NCBI RefSeq assembly: GCF_025152745.1
Contig: NZ_CP104040.1
Span: forward strand, 2,356,001-2,420,000
From: Rhizobium sp. WSM4643
GTDB taxonomy: Bacteria > Pseudomonadota > Alphaproteobacteria > Rhizobiales > Rhizobiaceae
Length of the DNA stretch: 64,000 bases
Direction of reading: 5' to 3'
Position 1 is the first letter of the stretch, and each line of letters starts with the position of its first letter. Made by a program: the position numbers and the translations under genes. Below, piece by piece: positions 9,529 through 19,112 of this stretch. The notes under the pieces are model-generated. The model was not told the origin of the DNA and ran no database searches. It saw nothing but the letters and a program-made list of their open reading frames with translations.

Positions 9529-10662
9529 TTACTTCAAGAGCGCTTGCGCCTCTTCGATACCAAGCGCGGCCGGCTGCGTGCAGGTCGTGGTCAGGTCGAT
9601 GAAACGGCCCTCTTCGCCCGATTTCAGGATCGATGTCATGACGTCGACGCCGTGCAGCGTGCGGTCGAGCGAGCAGCGCGCATCGCGGCCCTCGATCAAC
9701 GACATCGCCATGTCGGCCAAGCCGGCGGTGCGGTAGTTGGCCCGCGATCCGCTCGGGTTTTCCTGGTTGATCTTGCCGAATGGATGCTCCCAGGCATCGA
9801 GCGGCTTGATGTCCTTGTCACGGCCGCTTGCCTCGACCACGCCGCCGAAGAAGTTCGGATCCGGAACGTAGAGCGAACCGTCGGTGCCGTAGAGTTCCAT
9901 ATTGGCATGGCGGTGCGACCACACATCCCAGCTTGCCGTCAGCGTCACCGTGGCGCCGTTGACGAATTCGAGCAGCGCCTGGATCGTCGTCGGCGTCTTG
10001 ACTGGGATGATCTCGCCATTGCGCGGCGCGCTGGTGATCGTGCGGGTGGGCGACGCCATCGAGGTCATGCCGCCGACCCGCTTCACCGGTCCGATCAGGT
10101 TGATCAGATTGGCGATGTAATAAGGGCCGAGATCGAGGATCGGGCCGCCGCCCGCCAGGAAGAAGAAATCCGGGTTCGGATGCCACATTTCCATGCCGGG
10201 GCTCATCACGTAACAGGCGCCCGAGGTCACCCGGCCGATGCCGCCGTCGTCGATGAACTTGCGGGCGAGTTGATGGGCGCCGCCGAGGAATGTGTCGGGG
10301 GCGCAGCCGACGGCGAGGTTCTTTTCCTTGGCGATGCGACGAAGCTCCTCGCCCTCTTCGAGCGAAAGCACCAACGGCTTTTCGGAATAGACGTGTTTTC
10401 CGGCCTCGAGGATCGCCTTCGATACCCGGAAATGCGCATCCGGGATCGTCAGGTTGACGATGACGTCGATCTCGTCATTAACGAGAAGCTCGTCGATCGT
10501 CTGCGCTTTGACGCCATATTCCTCGGCCCGCGCCTCGGCCGCCTGCACGTTGATATCGGCGCAGGCGAGCACCTTCAACCCCTTAAAGAGCGGTGCCAGC
10601 GAGAAATAAGTGGTGGAGATGTTGCCGCATCCGATGATGCCGACGCCAAGTTCCTTGGTCAT
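9529..10662 (-). CDS. Gfo/Idh/MocA family oxidoreductase
   Basis: This 377-residue NAD(P)-dependent dehydrogenase has an N-terminal Rossmann motif GIIGCGNIS (8-16) and the family EKP motif at 94-96 (YSEKPLVLS), whose lysine takes part in catalysis. Relatives oxidise or reduce sugars, inositols and amino sugars. It is nine bases downstream of the sugar isomerase-like gene, and this oxidoreductase/TIM-barrel pairing is common in catabolism of unusual sugars. With the beta-mannosidase upstream it probably processes a sugar released from plant glycans; the substrate is unknown. Confidence 0.9.
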   Translation of the reverse strand: MTKELGVGIIGCGNISTTYFSLAPLFKGLKVLACADINVQAAEARAEEYGVKAQTIDELLVNDEIDVIVNLTIPDAHFRVSKAILEAGKHVYSEKPLVLSLEEGEELRRIAKEKNLAVGCAPDTFLGGAHQLARKFIDDGGIGRVTSGACYVMSPGMEMWHPNPDFFFLAGGGPILDLGPYYIANLINLIGPVKRVGGMTSMASPTRTITSAPRNGEIIPVKTPTTIQALLEFVNGATVTLTASWDVWSHRHANMELYGTDGSLYVPDPNFFGGVVEASGRDKDIKPLDAWEHPFGKINQENPSGSRANYRTAGLADMAMSLIEGRDARCSLDRTLHGVDVMTSILKSGEEGRFIDLTTTCTQPAALGIEEAQALLK

Positions 10663-10671
10663 GATGAAGCC

Positions 10672-11433
10672 TCAGTAGGTCTGGAAGGATGCGATCGAGC
10701 GGCTGATGTTGCGATCGATGTCATTCGGGTTATCGTGTTCGACGACGTAGTGCTTGGCCTTGGTGGCGCGCAACGCCGTCATCAGCCTGGCCCACTCGAC
10801 CTTGCCGTGACCGACATCGGCCCAGCCGCTCTCATCCGTCGCCTCGCCAGCCGGCGCGATGTCCTTGACGTGCACGGCGGTGATGCGGGACCCAAGCTTC
10901 TCGATCCAGGCGAATGGGTCGGCGCCGCCGCGGATGACCCAGGCAATGTCGGCTTCCCAGGAAATATCGGGCGCGCCTTCGAAGATGTGCTCGATCGGCC
11001 GCGAGCCGTCCTGCAGCTTGAAGAATTCGAAATCATGATTGTGCCAGCCGAATTCGTAGCCGGCAGCCTTATAAGGCTTGCTGATCTCCTGCAGGCGCTT
11101 GCCGAACGCGACCCAGCCGGCAGCGTCGGACGGGCGTTCTTCGGCCGCCAGATGTGGCGCATAGATCGAATCCATGCCGAGGATCTTGGCAATATCAAGC
11201 GACTTCTGAACTTCCTTCTCCAGAAAATCAGGGCTGAAATGGCCGGTCGCCATGACCAGGCCATTCTTGTCGAGATCGGCGCGAAGGCTCTTCAGCCCGG
11301 CATCGTCGAGATCGGCATAGATGCCGCCGAAGCCTTCGACTTCGGCATAGCCAGCCTTGCCGAGCTTTTCGAAAATCACAGAATAGGGCTGGAAGTTGCG
11401 GGCGCTATAGAGCTGGTAGCTGAGTTTCGTCAT
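10672..11433 (-). CDS. Sugar phosphate isomerase/epimerase-like TIM-barrel protein
   Basis: This 253-residue protein belongs to the AP endonuclease 2 / xylose isomerase-like fold. Probable metal ligands are visible in VEGFGGIYADLD, EFGWHNHDFEF and YVVEHDNPND. Two adjacent ATGs (11436 and 11433) follow AAGGAG; the second has the better spacing. It lies between the beta-mannosidase gene (37 bp upstream) and the Gfo/Idh oxidoreductase, with which it likely forms a short catabolic route. The actual reaction (isomerase, epimerase or dehydratase) is not fixed by the sequence. Confidence 0.85.
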   Translation of the reverse strand: MTKLSYQLYSARNFQPYSVIFEKLGKAGYAEVEGFGGIYADLDDAGLKSLRADLDKNGLVMATGHFSPDFLEKEVQKSLDIAKILGMDSIYAPHLAAEERPSDAAGWVAFGKRLQEISKPYKAAGYEFGWHNHDFEFFKLQDGSRPIEHIFEGAPDISWEADIAWVIRGGADPFAWIEKLGSRITAVHVKDIAPAGEATDESGWADVGHGKVEWARLMTALRATKAKHYVVEHDNPNDIDRNISRSIASFQTY

Positions 11434-11470
11434 CATGTTCTCCTTGGGCCTCGTGCCCATTCTTGCAAGA

Positions 11471-13930
11471 TCAATCCGCCGACTGGCAGGAATACAGGTC
11501 GTAGAACCGGAACTCCGGAAGTGCGCCACGATCAAGCGGCCGTGCCGGAGTAAAGGTGATGCGGCGGCTCTCGCCGGCCGCAAGATCGAAGGCGTTGTCG
11601 GAATATTTGCCGTCGGTCTCGGTTTCGATCATCACGAAAAGCGCAAGTCCACTAGCGGTGACGTTGATGTCGACGGAACCATTCTCCTCGACATATTCGT
11701 GGGTAACTGTCAGGCCCGAGGGCTCCAGCTCCAGCGCCTTGTATGTGCCGTTGACGTAATGCCCCTCGCCGCCCGTACCGTTCGACGCGGTGAAGTGCCA
11801 GGCAAGCAGCGTTCCCTCGGGAATATCGGAGACGTCAATGCTCGTGGCAGTGACGGCCGCATCCGGCGAACACACAGCCTTCACGTCCTTCAGGTGCCGG
11901 CGTTCGCCCTTTACCGTCAGGATCGAGACTGCAAGATCAACGCTGACATCGGCAAGCGTGTCATTGACCAGCGAGAGGCGGATCGTCTCTCCGTCATCGG
12001 AAGGAATGGCAGCGACCGCGACCGGCTGGAAGAAGCGCTTGACGAGGTAGTGCATCGCCTTCCAGCGGCCGCCGTAATCGAGGCTCGACCAGGAGGCCAC
12101 CGGCCAGGTGTCGTTGAGCTGCCAGTAGATCGTACCCATACAATGGGGTTTGAGCGACCGCCAGTATTCCACCGCCGTCTTGATCGCCAGCCCCTGCTGG
12201 ATCTGGGACAGATAGACGAAGTTCGGAAAATCCTTGGGGAAGCGGAAATAACGGAACATCGTGGCGGCGATGCGCTCGTTGCCGCCGGCATTCTTCTGGT
12301 GAAGCTCCATGACGGGGGAAGCGACGTTCATGTCCTTCTCCTCGGCATAGGTCCTGATCACAGGCAGCGAGGTATAGGACTGGAAGCCGAATTCCGAGCA
12401 GAAGCGCGGACGCACCGAACGGTAATTGTCGAACGACTTGTTCTCGTGCCAGACCGACCAGTAATGCATGTCGCCGGAACCGTCGGCATGCCAGGCATCG
12501 CCGAAATCGAGATAGCCGGACGCCGGGCTCGACGGCCACCAGAGCGCGCCGGGCAGCGCCTTCTTCACCGCCTGCTCAATCGTGCGGTTGAGCCGATCAT
12601 AGGAGACGAGATAGCGGTCGCGGTCCTTCCTCGATTCCTCGAACCAGGTCAGCGCCCCGACCAGCTCGTTGTCCCCGCACCAGAGCGCGATCGACGGATG
12701 CGAGGAGAGCCGGCGCACCTGGTAATCGACCTCGATCGTTACATTGTCGAGGAAGTCCTCGGTCGAGGGGTAGAGGTTGCAGGCGAACATGAAGTCCTGC
12801 CAGACCATGAGGCCCAGCCGGTCGCAGAGATCGTAGAAATGATCCTGCTCATAGAAGCCGCCGCCCCAGACGCGGATCATGTTCATATTGGCGGCTTTGG
12901 CCGATTGCAGCAGATCCTCGGTCTTCTCAGGCGAAGACAGCGAAAACAGCGCGTCGGCCGGGATCCAGTTGGCGCCGCGGCAGAAAATCTCGCGGCCGTT
13001 GACCTTGAAGGCGAAGCGGCTGCCTGACGCATCCGGCGTGGTGATCAGTTCGATGGTGCGAAGGCCGATCTGCTTGGTCACCTCATCCGTCGGCAATTCG
13101 ACGCAAAGCCTGTAGAGCGCCTGCTCGCCGCTGCCGGAGGGCCACCAGAGGCGTGGATTGTCGATATGGAAGAGGTGGTTGACATGGGTCTCGCCATTGA
13201 CGCCGACATCCAGGCGCACGCGCTCGCCGTCGAGCTCGAAATAGACCTGGGCAATATCTGGTCCCTTGGAAAACAGCGTCGCCGTCACTTTGAGATCGAC
13301 TGTGCCGTCGTTATTGTGGGTCTGGCGGGTGACCACATGTTCGATGCGCGCGGTTTCGAGCTTCTTCAGCGCGATCGTCCCATAAAGGCCGAGCGGGGCA
13401 ATGGCGATGTTCCAGTCCCAGCCGAAATGGCATTGCGGCTTGCGCAGCATGTTGCCGTCGGGGATTGGCGAATTACCGGTGCTGTAGGGAATGTAGAAGG
13501 GCTGCTGTTTCTGTCGCGCAGCGCCGACGGCGATGTTGGAGGCAAAGACGATGCGGATGCTGTTGTCGCCTGATTTCAGCATGCTGGAGACATCGGGCCG
13601 GTAGCGGCGGAAGCTGTTATCGGCTTCGAGCGCCAGGAAGCCGTTGACGTGGACGCTGGCGACCGTGTCGAGATAGTCGATATCGAGATACCAGTCGCCC
13701 TCGACCTCAGGAAGCGTGAAGCTGCGCTCGACAGCCCATTCACGTTCCGCGACCCACTGCACCTTTTCCTCGTTGCGGCCGAAATAGGGATCGGGGATCA
13801 GTCCTGCCCGGTGCAGCGCCGTGTGCACGTCGCCCGGCAGCATGATCGCGGTGCGGATCTCGCCGTCGACGGAGGCGAGCTGCCACGAACCGGAAAGATC
13901 GATGTTGGGAGTAGTTGATCGATGCGTCAC
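11471..13930 (-). CDS. Glycoside hydrolase family 2, beta-mannosidase type
   Basis: This 819-residue enzyme has the GH2 layout: an N-terminal sugar-binding domain, an immunoglobulin-like domain, a TIM barrel and C-terminal sandwich domains. The catalytic acid is E422 in LWCGDNEL and the nucleophile E513 in RFCSEFGFQS. The MIRVWGGGFYE segment is characteristic of beta-mannosidases rather than beta-galactosidases. No signal peptide is visible, so it should cut imported beta-mannosides (for example mannan or glucomannan fragments) in the cytoplasm. A RIME-like repeat separates it from the importer genes upstream, and it probably depends on the same LacI-type control. Confidence 0.92.
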   Translation of the reverse strand: MTHRSTTPNIDLSGSWQLASVDGEIRTAIMLPGDVHTALHRAGLIPDPYFGRNEEKVQWVAEREWAVERSFTLPEVEGDWYLDIDYLDTVASVHVNGFLALEADNSFRRYRPDVSSMLKSGDNSIRIVFASNIAVGAARQKQQPFYIPYSTGNSPIPDGNMLRKPQCHFGWDWNIAIAPLGLYGTIALKKLETARIEHVVTRQTHNNDGTVDLKVTATLFSKGPDIAQVYFELDGERVRLDVGVNGETHVNHLFHIDNPRLWWPSGSGEQALYRLCVELPTDEVTKQIGLRTIELITTPDASGSRFAFKVNGREIFCRGANWIPADALFSLSSPEKTEDLLQSAKAANMNMIRVWGGGFYEQDHFYDLCDRLGLMVWQDFMFACNLYPSTEDFLDNVTIEVDYQVRRLSSHPSIALWCGDNELVGALTWFEESRKDRDRYLVSYDRLNRTIEQAVKKALPGALWWPSSPASGYLDFGDAWHADGSGDMHYWSVWHENKSFDNYRSVRPRFCSEFGFQSYTSLPVIRTYAEEKDMNVASPVMELHQKNAGGNERIAATMFRYFRFPKDFPNFVYLSQIQQGLAIKTAVEYWRSLKPHCMGTIYWQLNDTWPVASWSSLDYGGRWKAMHYLVKRFFQPVAVAAIPSDDGETIRLSLVNDTLADVSVDLAVSILTVKGERRHLKDVKAVCSPDAAVTATSIDVSDIPEGTLLAWHFTASNGTGGEGHYVNGTYKALELEPSGLTVTHEYVEENGSVDINVTASGLALFVMIETETDGKYSDNAFDLAAGESRRITFTPARPLDRGALPEFRFYDLYSCQSAD

Positions 13931-14038
13931 GATATCGTTTCCGATTTATGATTTTGAAAGAGACGGCGCTTGGTCGTCGTCCGGTCGTTGTCGTTCGGCA
14001 GGGTCCGGTGGATGACTGAGGTTCCGGCTTGGCTCCCC

Positions 14039-14232
14039 GCTTCTCCCCAGCGGGGGTCCGGAGGACGGGTCGAGACCCGCGGCTCGACCCTGGTCGGTGG
14101 CCCGAAGGGTCGGATGAGGGGGCCACACGGCACACCCTTCATTGCCCTTCGCTTCCGCTCAGTGCATTCGCTCCTGTCGTCGCTCACCCCCTCAACCGCC
14201 TGCCGGCACCTTCTCCCCGCTGGGGAGAAGAG
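14039..14232. repeat. RIME-like element, copy A
   Basis: The element starts and ends with inverted TTCTCCCC / GGGGAGAA modules and contains the dispersed segments CCCGAAGGGTCGGATGAGGG and AACCGCCTGCCGGCACCTTC. Related copies lie at 53841-54000 and 58276-58470. It occupies most of the 383-bp gap 13931-14313 between the ATPase gene and the beta-mannosidase gene, where no coding sequence is seen. The match to the rhizobial intergenic mosaic element (RIME) is by recognition of the modules. Confidence 0.75.
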
Positions 14233-14313
14233 ATGTGTAGCAGAGCCTCGGTCCCCTTCTTCTCCGCCGGAGCCAGGGGATCGGACAGGAGCGGTGGGAG
14301 GCCTGACGGCCAA

Positions 14314-15405
14314 TTAAATCCTGTCCTCCGTTTCGGCGTCGAAGACCGAGGCGACCGTCATGTCGAAGCTGAGCTTCACCTTGGCTCCGACGTTGAAGCG
14401 GCGTGCGCCGTTGACACGTACCGACATCGTGTGACCGGCGTGTTTCAGCCACAGCAGATTGTCCGCGCCCATCGGCTCCTCGATATCGACGGTGGCGTCA
14501 TGTTCTTCGCCGCCGGTATTCTCGTTGACCTTGATGTGTTCTGGACGAACGCCGAGCACCACTTTGCGGCCGGGCTGCAGCATCTCGCTGGCGTCGTAGG
14601 CAGCGAGCGAGAAAATGACGCCGTTGGCTGAAAAGGCAATGCCGCCGCCTGATTTGACCAGCTCGCCGTGCAGGAAATTCATCGACGGCGAGCCGATGAA
14701 ACCGGCGACGAACAGATTGCGCGGCCTGTTGTAGATCGTCGTCGGATCGTCGAGCTGCTGAATGATGCCGCTCTTCATGATGGCGATGCGGTCGGCGAGC
14801 GTCAGCGCCTCGATCTGGTCGTGGGTGACGTAGATCATCGTGTTCTTCAGCGACTGGTGCAGGCGCTTGATCTCGACGCGCAGCTCCGAGCGGAGTTTGG
14901 CGTCGAGATTGGACAGCGGCTCATCGAACAGGAAGACGTCGACATCGCGCACCAGTGCCCGGCCGATCGCCACGCGCTGGCGCTGGCCGCCGGAAAGCTC
15001 GGCCGGCTTGCGCTTCAGCAGCGGCTGAATCTGCAGAATTTCGGAGGCACGCGCCACCCGCTTGTCGATCTCTGCCTGAGGAACCTTGGCAACGCGAAGA
15101 CCGAAGGACAGGTTCTTCTCGACGGTCATCTGCGGATAGAGCGCATAGGACTGGAACACCATGCCGATGCCGCGGTCCTTAGGCTCTTCCCAGGTAACGT
15201 TCTTGCCCTTGATGAAGATCTGCCCTTCCGAGGCATCGAGCAGGCCGGCGATGCAATTCAGCAAGGTCGACTTGCCGCAGCCGGACGAGCCGAGCAGCAC
15301 GAGAAATTCGCCATCATTGATGTCGAGGTTGAGATCCTTCAGCACGCTCACCGCACCGAAGTTCAGGGACAGATCCTTGATGGAGACGCTTGCATTCATA
15401 TTCAT
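14314..15405 (-). CDS. Sugar ABC importer ATP-binding protein (UgpC/MsmK type)
   Basis: This 363-residue ATPase has Walker A GSSGCGKST (39-47), signature LSGGQ (137-141), Walker B FLFDEP and the Asp-loop SNLDAKLR. A C-terminal TOBE-type regulatory region follows, as in MalK/UgpC. It energises the two permeases encoded just upstream. The start is one of two close ATGs (MNMN), four bases after the stop of the MalG-like permease gene, so it is the last gene of the importer operon. Confidence 0.93.
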   Translation of the reverse strand: MNMNASVSIKDLSLNFGAVSVLKDLNLDINDGEFLVLLGSSGCGKSTLLNCIAGLLDASEGQIFIKGKNVTWEEPKDRGIGMVFQSYALYPQMTVEKNLSFGLRVAKVPQAEIDKRVARASEILQIQPLLKRKPAELSGGQRQRVAIGRALVRDVDVFLFDEPLSNLDAKLRSELRVEIKRLHQSLKNTMIYVTHDQIEALTLADRIAIMKSGIIQQLDDPTTIYNRPRNLFVAGFIGSPSMNFLHGELVKSGGGIAFSANGVIFSLAAYDASEMLQPGRKVVLGVRPEHIKVNENTGGEEHDATVDIEEPMGADNLLWLKHAGHTMSVRVNGARRFNVGAKVKLSFDMTVASVFDAETEDRI

Positions 15406-15409
15406 GAGA

Positions 15410-16354
15410 TCAACCCTTCACTGCGCCGGCGGCGATGCCGCGGACGAACAGCCGTCCCGACACGAAGTAGACGATGAGCGGCACGAGACCCGTCAGGATC
15501 GTTGCCGCCATGTTGACGTTGTATTCCTTCACGCCCTGGACGGAATTGACGATATTGTTGAGCTGCACGGTCATCGGATAGGTATCCGGCCGGGTGAAGA
15601 CCACGCCGAACAGGAAGTCGTTCCAGATGCCGGTCACCTGCAGGATCATCGCAACGACGAAGATCGGCAGCGACATCGGCAGCATGATCCGCAGGAAGAT
15701 CTGCCAGAAGCCCGCCCCGTCGACACGCGCCGCCTTGAACAATTCCTCCGGCAGCGACACGAAATAATTGCGGAAGAGCAGCGTCAGGATCGGCATACCG
15801 AAGATCGAATGCACGATGACGAGGCCGGTCAGTGTGCCGTAGATGCCGATTTCGCGCAGGATGATGACGATCGGATAGATCATCACCTGATAGGGAATAA
15901 ATGCCCCGATAATGAGGATCGAGAAGAAAAGCTCAGAGCCTCTGAAGCGCCAATTTGCCAGCGCGTAGCCGTTCACCGAGGCGATCCCGATAGAGATGAC
16001 GACCGACGGCACCGTGATGCGCACCGAATTCCAGAAACCGCGCGACAAACCATCGCAGTTGAGGCCGGTGCAGGCCTGCGCCCAGGCTTTCACCCAGGGT
16101 TCGAAGGTGATCTCCACCGGCGGCGAAAAGATGTTGCCGAGCCGGATTTCCGGCATGCCCTTCAGCGAAGTCACCACCATCACATAGAGCGGCAGCAGGT
16201 AGTAAAGCGCTGCAACGATCAGCGTACCGTAGAGCATGATGTTGCGCGCCGACAGCGCCGGGCGTGGCCGGGGGCCGCTGGGGCCTTCGCCGAGTTTTGG
16301 TGCAACGGCGTCCATCCCGGCAACAACCGTGTTGAGCGTTTCTATATCAGCCAC
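15410..16354 (-). CDS. Sugar ABC importer permease, MalG-like
   Basis: This 314-residue CUT1-family permease has six predicted helices. The coupling (EAA) loop EELFKAARVDGAGFWQIFLR is present, with the conserved Gly in ARVDGAG. It overlaps the upstream MalF-like gene by eight bases (16347-16354), a sign of translational coupling. The first 30 residues are hydrophilic and cytoplasmic. Confidence 0.92.
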   Translation of the reverse strand: MADIETLNTVVAGMDAVAPKLGEGPSGPRPRPALSARNIMLYGTLIVAALYYLLPLYVMVVTSLKGMPEIRLGNIFSPPVEITFEPWVKAWAQACTGLNCDGLSRGFWNSVRITVPSVVISIGIASVNGYALANWRFRGSELFFSILIIGAFIPYQVMIYPIVIILREIGIYGTLTGLVIVHSIFGMPILTLLFRNYFVSLPEELFKAARVDGAGFWQIFLRIMLPMSLPIFVVAMILQVTGIWNDFLFGVVFTRPDTYPMTVQLNNIVNSVQGVKEYNVNMAATILTGLVPLIVYFVSGRLFVRGIAAGAVKG

Positions 16355-17252
16355 GTTTGCGCCCTCCGCCGAATTCCAGATAAGCCCATGGAACGATGAT
16401 GATCGCGACAGTGACGAGCATCATGGTCGAGGCGGCAAAGCCCTGCCCCAGGTTCTGCGCCTGGAACATGTAGTCGTAGACATATTTCGCCGGCACCTCC
16501 GAAGAGATGCCCGGTCCGCCCGATGTCTGCGCGACCACGAGGTCGTAGACCTTGACGATGCCGGAGGCGATGATCACGATCGTCGTGATAAAGACCGGCC
16601 GCATCATCGGGATCACGATGAAGAGATAGGTCCTCCACATCGGAATGCCGTCCACGCGCGCCGCTTTCCAGATGTCCTCGTCGATCCCACGCAAGCCGGC
16701 AAGCATCAGGCACATGACGAGACCCGTTCCCTGCCACAGCGCCGCGATCAGAATGCCGTAGATGACGATTTCAGGCGTATAGAGCGGATTGAAGGTGAAA
16801 CTCGTCCACCCGATCGAGCGGACCACCGCCTGAATGCCGAAATCGGGGTTCAGAACCCATTGCCAGACGAGGCCCGTCACGATGAAGGACAGCGCGAAGG
16901 GATAGAGAAAGATGGTGCGGAAGGTGTTTTCGAAGCGGATTTTCTGGTCCATCAGCGCGGCGAGCATGAAACCGATGACCAGGCTGAAGATCAGCGAGAG
17001 GATGCCGTAGACAGCCAGATTCTCGATCGCCGTCACCCAGCGGGGTGCCGCCCAGAGGCGCTGGTACTGATCGAAGCCGACAAAGCTCAACCGCGGAAGG
17101 AGCTTGGAATTGGTGAAAGAATAAAAGACCGTCCAAAACGTGCCGCCGACAAAGATCACCAGCGCTGTCAGGATCATCGGGATAGACGCAATCTTGGCAT
17201 TCAGATTGCGCAGCAACTTGTTTGGCCGGCCTGCTCGCGCTTGACCCGTCAT
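16347..17252 (-). CDS. Sugar ABC importer permease, MalF-like
   Basis: This 301-residue CUT1 permease has six predicted helices and an EAA loop, DEDIWKAARVDGIPMWRTYL. The ATG at 17250-17252 lies eight bases from GGAG and is preferred over the in-frame GTG two codons earlier, which touches the ribosome site. It pairs with the MalG-like protein to form the membrane channel of the importer. Confidence 0.92.
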   Translation of the reverse strand: MTGQARAGRPNKLLRNLNAKIASIPMILTALVIFVGGTFWTVFYSFTNSKLLPRLSFVGFDQYQRLWAAPRWVTAIENLAVYGILSLIFSLVIGFMLAALMDQKIRFENTFRTIFLYPFALSFIVTGLVWQWVLNPDFGIQAVVRSIGWTSFTFNPLYTPEIVIYGILIAALWQGTGLVMCLMLAGLRGIDEDIWKAARVDGIPMWRTYLFIVIPMMRPVFITTIVIIASGIVKVYDLVVAQTSGGPGISSEVPAKYVYDYMFQAQNLGQGFAASTMMLVTVAIIIVPWAYLEFGGGRKRG

Positions 17253-17389
17253 AAACACTTCTCCTCAATCGCAACTGCGACAACTAACAGAACGGCAAGG
17301 CGCCGCCTGTCGTCTCCACCTCTGAGACCTGCTGAAGATACCAGAGAGACGCCGCCGCCCGCCGGACCATCACCGACCGTCCGGAACGA

Positions 17390-17411
17390 TCCGGCTCCTA
17401 TGGGAGCCGGA
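17390..17411 (-). terminator. Hairpin between binding-protein and permease genes
   Basis: TCCGGCTCC-TATG-GGAGCCGGA is a perfect nine-pair stem without a T-run in the 183-bp gap after the binding-protein gene. Hairpins at this place in sugar importer operons usually stabilise the upstream mRNA and let only part of transcription continue, which raises the level of binding protein over permeases. Confidence 0.5.
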
Positions 17412-17435
17412 CCGCAAGGGCAGCGAATCTGCTGA

Positions 17436-18671
17436 TCAGTCAGCAGAAGCGATGATCCCGGCGAAACGCTTCTGGGCGTCTTCCGGCGTCATCGACGGAT
17501 TGGCGAAGAATTCGGAGAAAAGGTCTTCCTTCTGCTTCTGGCTGTCGGCCGAAAGCAGTTGGTCGGTGCCTTGGATCACGTTGCCCTTGGCCAGGATGTC
17601 GAGACCCTTCTTCATGCAGTCGTTGGCGGCAGCGAGATCGACGTCGCCGCGAACCGGCAGCGAACCCTTTTTCAGGTTAAAGGCAACCTGGGTCTTCGGA
17701 TCGAGCAGGGTCTTGGCAAGCACGGCCTGCGCCTTGGACTTTTCTTCGTCCTTCAGCAGCGGGAAGTAGAAGGCGTCGCCGCCAGTCGAGATGATCTCGT
17801 TCACGCCGAGGCCCGGCAGGCAGGTATAGTCGGTACCGGCTTTCTGACCGGCGAGCGCGAACTCACCCTGCGCCCAGTCGCCCATGATCTGGCCGCCGGC
17901 CTTGCCTGTGATGACAAGGTTGGTGGCCTGGTTCCAATCCTGGACGTTGCTGCCTTTGGCCATGCGCCGAGCGTCGTCGGCCGCCTTGAACACCTTGGCG
18001 ATTTCGGGACCGGCGGCAACTTTCGCATCCTTGTCCTTGAAGACCTTGTTGAAGGTGTCCTTGCCGGCGACCGCAACCATCAGCACGTCGAAGGCGCCTG
18101 TCGCCTGCCACGGCTGACCGCCGACGGCGAGCGGAATGATGCCGGCCTTTTCGAGAGCCGGAGCCGCAGCGACGAACTCATCCCAGTTCTTCGGAACTTC
18201 GACGCCGGCCTTCTTGAAGGCGGCGTTCGAAAGCCACAGCCACTGCCAGGAGTGGATGTTGACGGGAGCGCAGTAGATCTTGCCGTCGATGGTGCAGGAA
18301 TCGAGCAGGCTCGACGGACGAATGATATCCTTCCAGTGCTCGGCGGTCGCCACATCGGTCAGGTCGCGCATCAGGCCGGCCTGAACGAGTTCCTCGGCCT
18401 GGCGGCCATGGTTGAACTGAGTGGCGCCCATCGGATCGCCGCCTGTGATGCGGCTGATCATGATCGGACGGGCAGTGCCGCCGGAACCGGCGATAGCACC
18501 GTCGACCCAGTGGTTGCCGGTGGCGTCGAATGCCTTTGCCAGCTCGGCGACGGCAGCGGATTCACCGCCCGAAGTCCACCAGTGCGTGACTTCGAGATCG
18601 GTGGCGTTGGCGGCGCCGAACGGAAGCGCGACCGAGGCGGCAAGCACGGCCGCCAATATACGGATTTTCAT
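17436..18671 (-). CDS. Sugar ABC importer periplasmic binding protein
   Basis: This 411-residue family 1 solute-binding protein has a clear Sec signal peptide (MKIRILAAVLAASVALPFGA, cleavage likely after ANA at 23). The mature start TDLEVTHWWTSGGE is like GtsA-type glucose/mannose-binding proteins and related oligosaccharide-binding proteins. A strong GGGAGGAG ribosome site precedes the ATG. It is the first gene of the importer operon, divergent from the LacI regulator. Linked beta-mannosidase and GH43 genes suggest hemicellulose oligosaccharides as cargo, but glucose or mannose cannot be excluded. Confidence 0.93.
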   Translation of the reverse strand: MKIRILAAVLAASVALPFGAANATDLEVTHWWTSGGESAAVAELAKAFDATGNHWVDGAIAGSGGTARPIMISRITGGDPMGATQFNHGRQAEELVQAGLMRDLTDVATAEHWKDIIRPSSLLDSCTIDGKIYCAPVNIHSWQWLWLSNAAFKKAGVEVPKNWDEFVAAAPALEKAGIIPLAVGGQPWQATGAFDVLMVAVAGKDTFNKVFKDKDAKVAAGPEIAKVFKAADDARRMAKGSNVQDWNQATNLVITGKAGGQIMGDWAQGEFALAGQKAGTDYTCLPGLGVNEIISTGGDAFYFPLLKDEEKSKAQAVLAKTLLDPKTQVAFNLKKGSLPVRGDVDLAAANDCMKKGLDILAKGNVIQGTDQLLSADSQKQKEDLFSEFFANPSMTPEDAQKRFAGIIASAD

Positions 18672-19112
18672 GAGTTCTCCTCCCTCACTGAAACGTTGCC
18701 GGAAAAACTTAGATCAATCGATTTCTCCACACGCAAATTTTTCCGCGATAACGCGAAATGCTACTTCTGCCTGTTTCCATCAGAAGCGCCGCATCCCCTG
18801 AAGCGAGATTCAGTCGGCCGTTCTCGCACATGCGTTTTCTATTTATCTTTCTGAATTTGCGTAATAATTTTAAATAGTAAATTTAGTTGCGCGATTCGGC
18901 CTCTTCGCAATCGCAAAAAAACAGAGCACGAATTGCCGATTCAACCTATGCGTATCATGCTGCAATGCACACAACAAAAAGCACTCGACATTTCTACTGT
19001 ATCGTTACAGATTGCATTCCTCAGGGAGGTGCGATTTTGGCATGCGGCGGGCTTACGACGCTGGAAAAAGCCTCTATAAGCGTCACCAATTCGCGCAGGA
19101 CGGCCTAAAGGG
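18672..19112. promoter_or_regulatory. Divergent control region of the sugar importer and LacI gene
   Basis: This 441-bp gap has no gene. It contains an AT-rich block (18840-18890) that is the likely core promoter area. A possible regulator site is CGCGATAACGCG (18745-18756), flanked by TTC and AAA. GAAACGTTGC at 18701-18710 also resembles half of a LacI-family site. These sites are suggestions only; neither is a perfect LacI palindrome. Confidence 0.35.

Noticed and set aside
9460-11553. A 697-codon plus-strand open frame
   Set aside because: It is antisense to the Gfo/Idh and isomerase genes, which have clear motifs. Its length comes from high G+C codon bias in the opposite strand.
11435-13027. 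A 530-codon plus-strand open frame
   Set aside because: It is antisense to the beta-mannosidase gene, which has both catalytic glutamates.
13931-14313. CRISPR array or insertion sequence
   Set aside because: The repeated modules are inverted mosaic pieces shared with two other gaps, without regular spacers or a transposase gene; they fit a RIME-like element.
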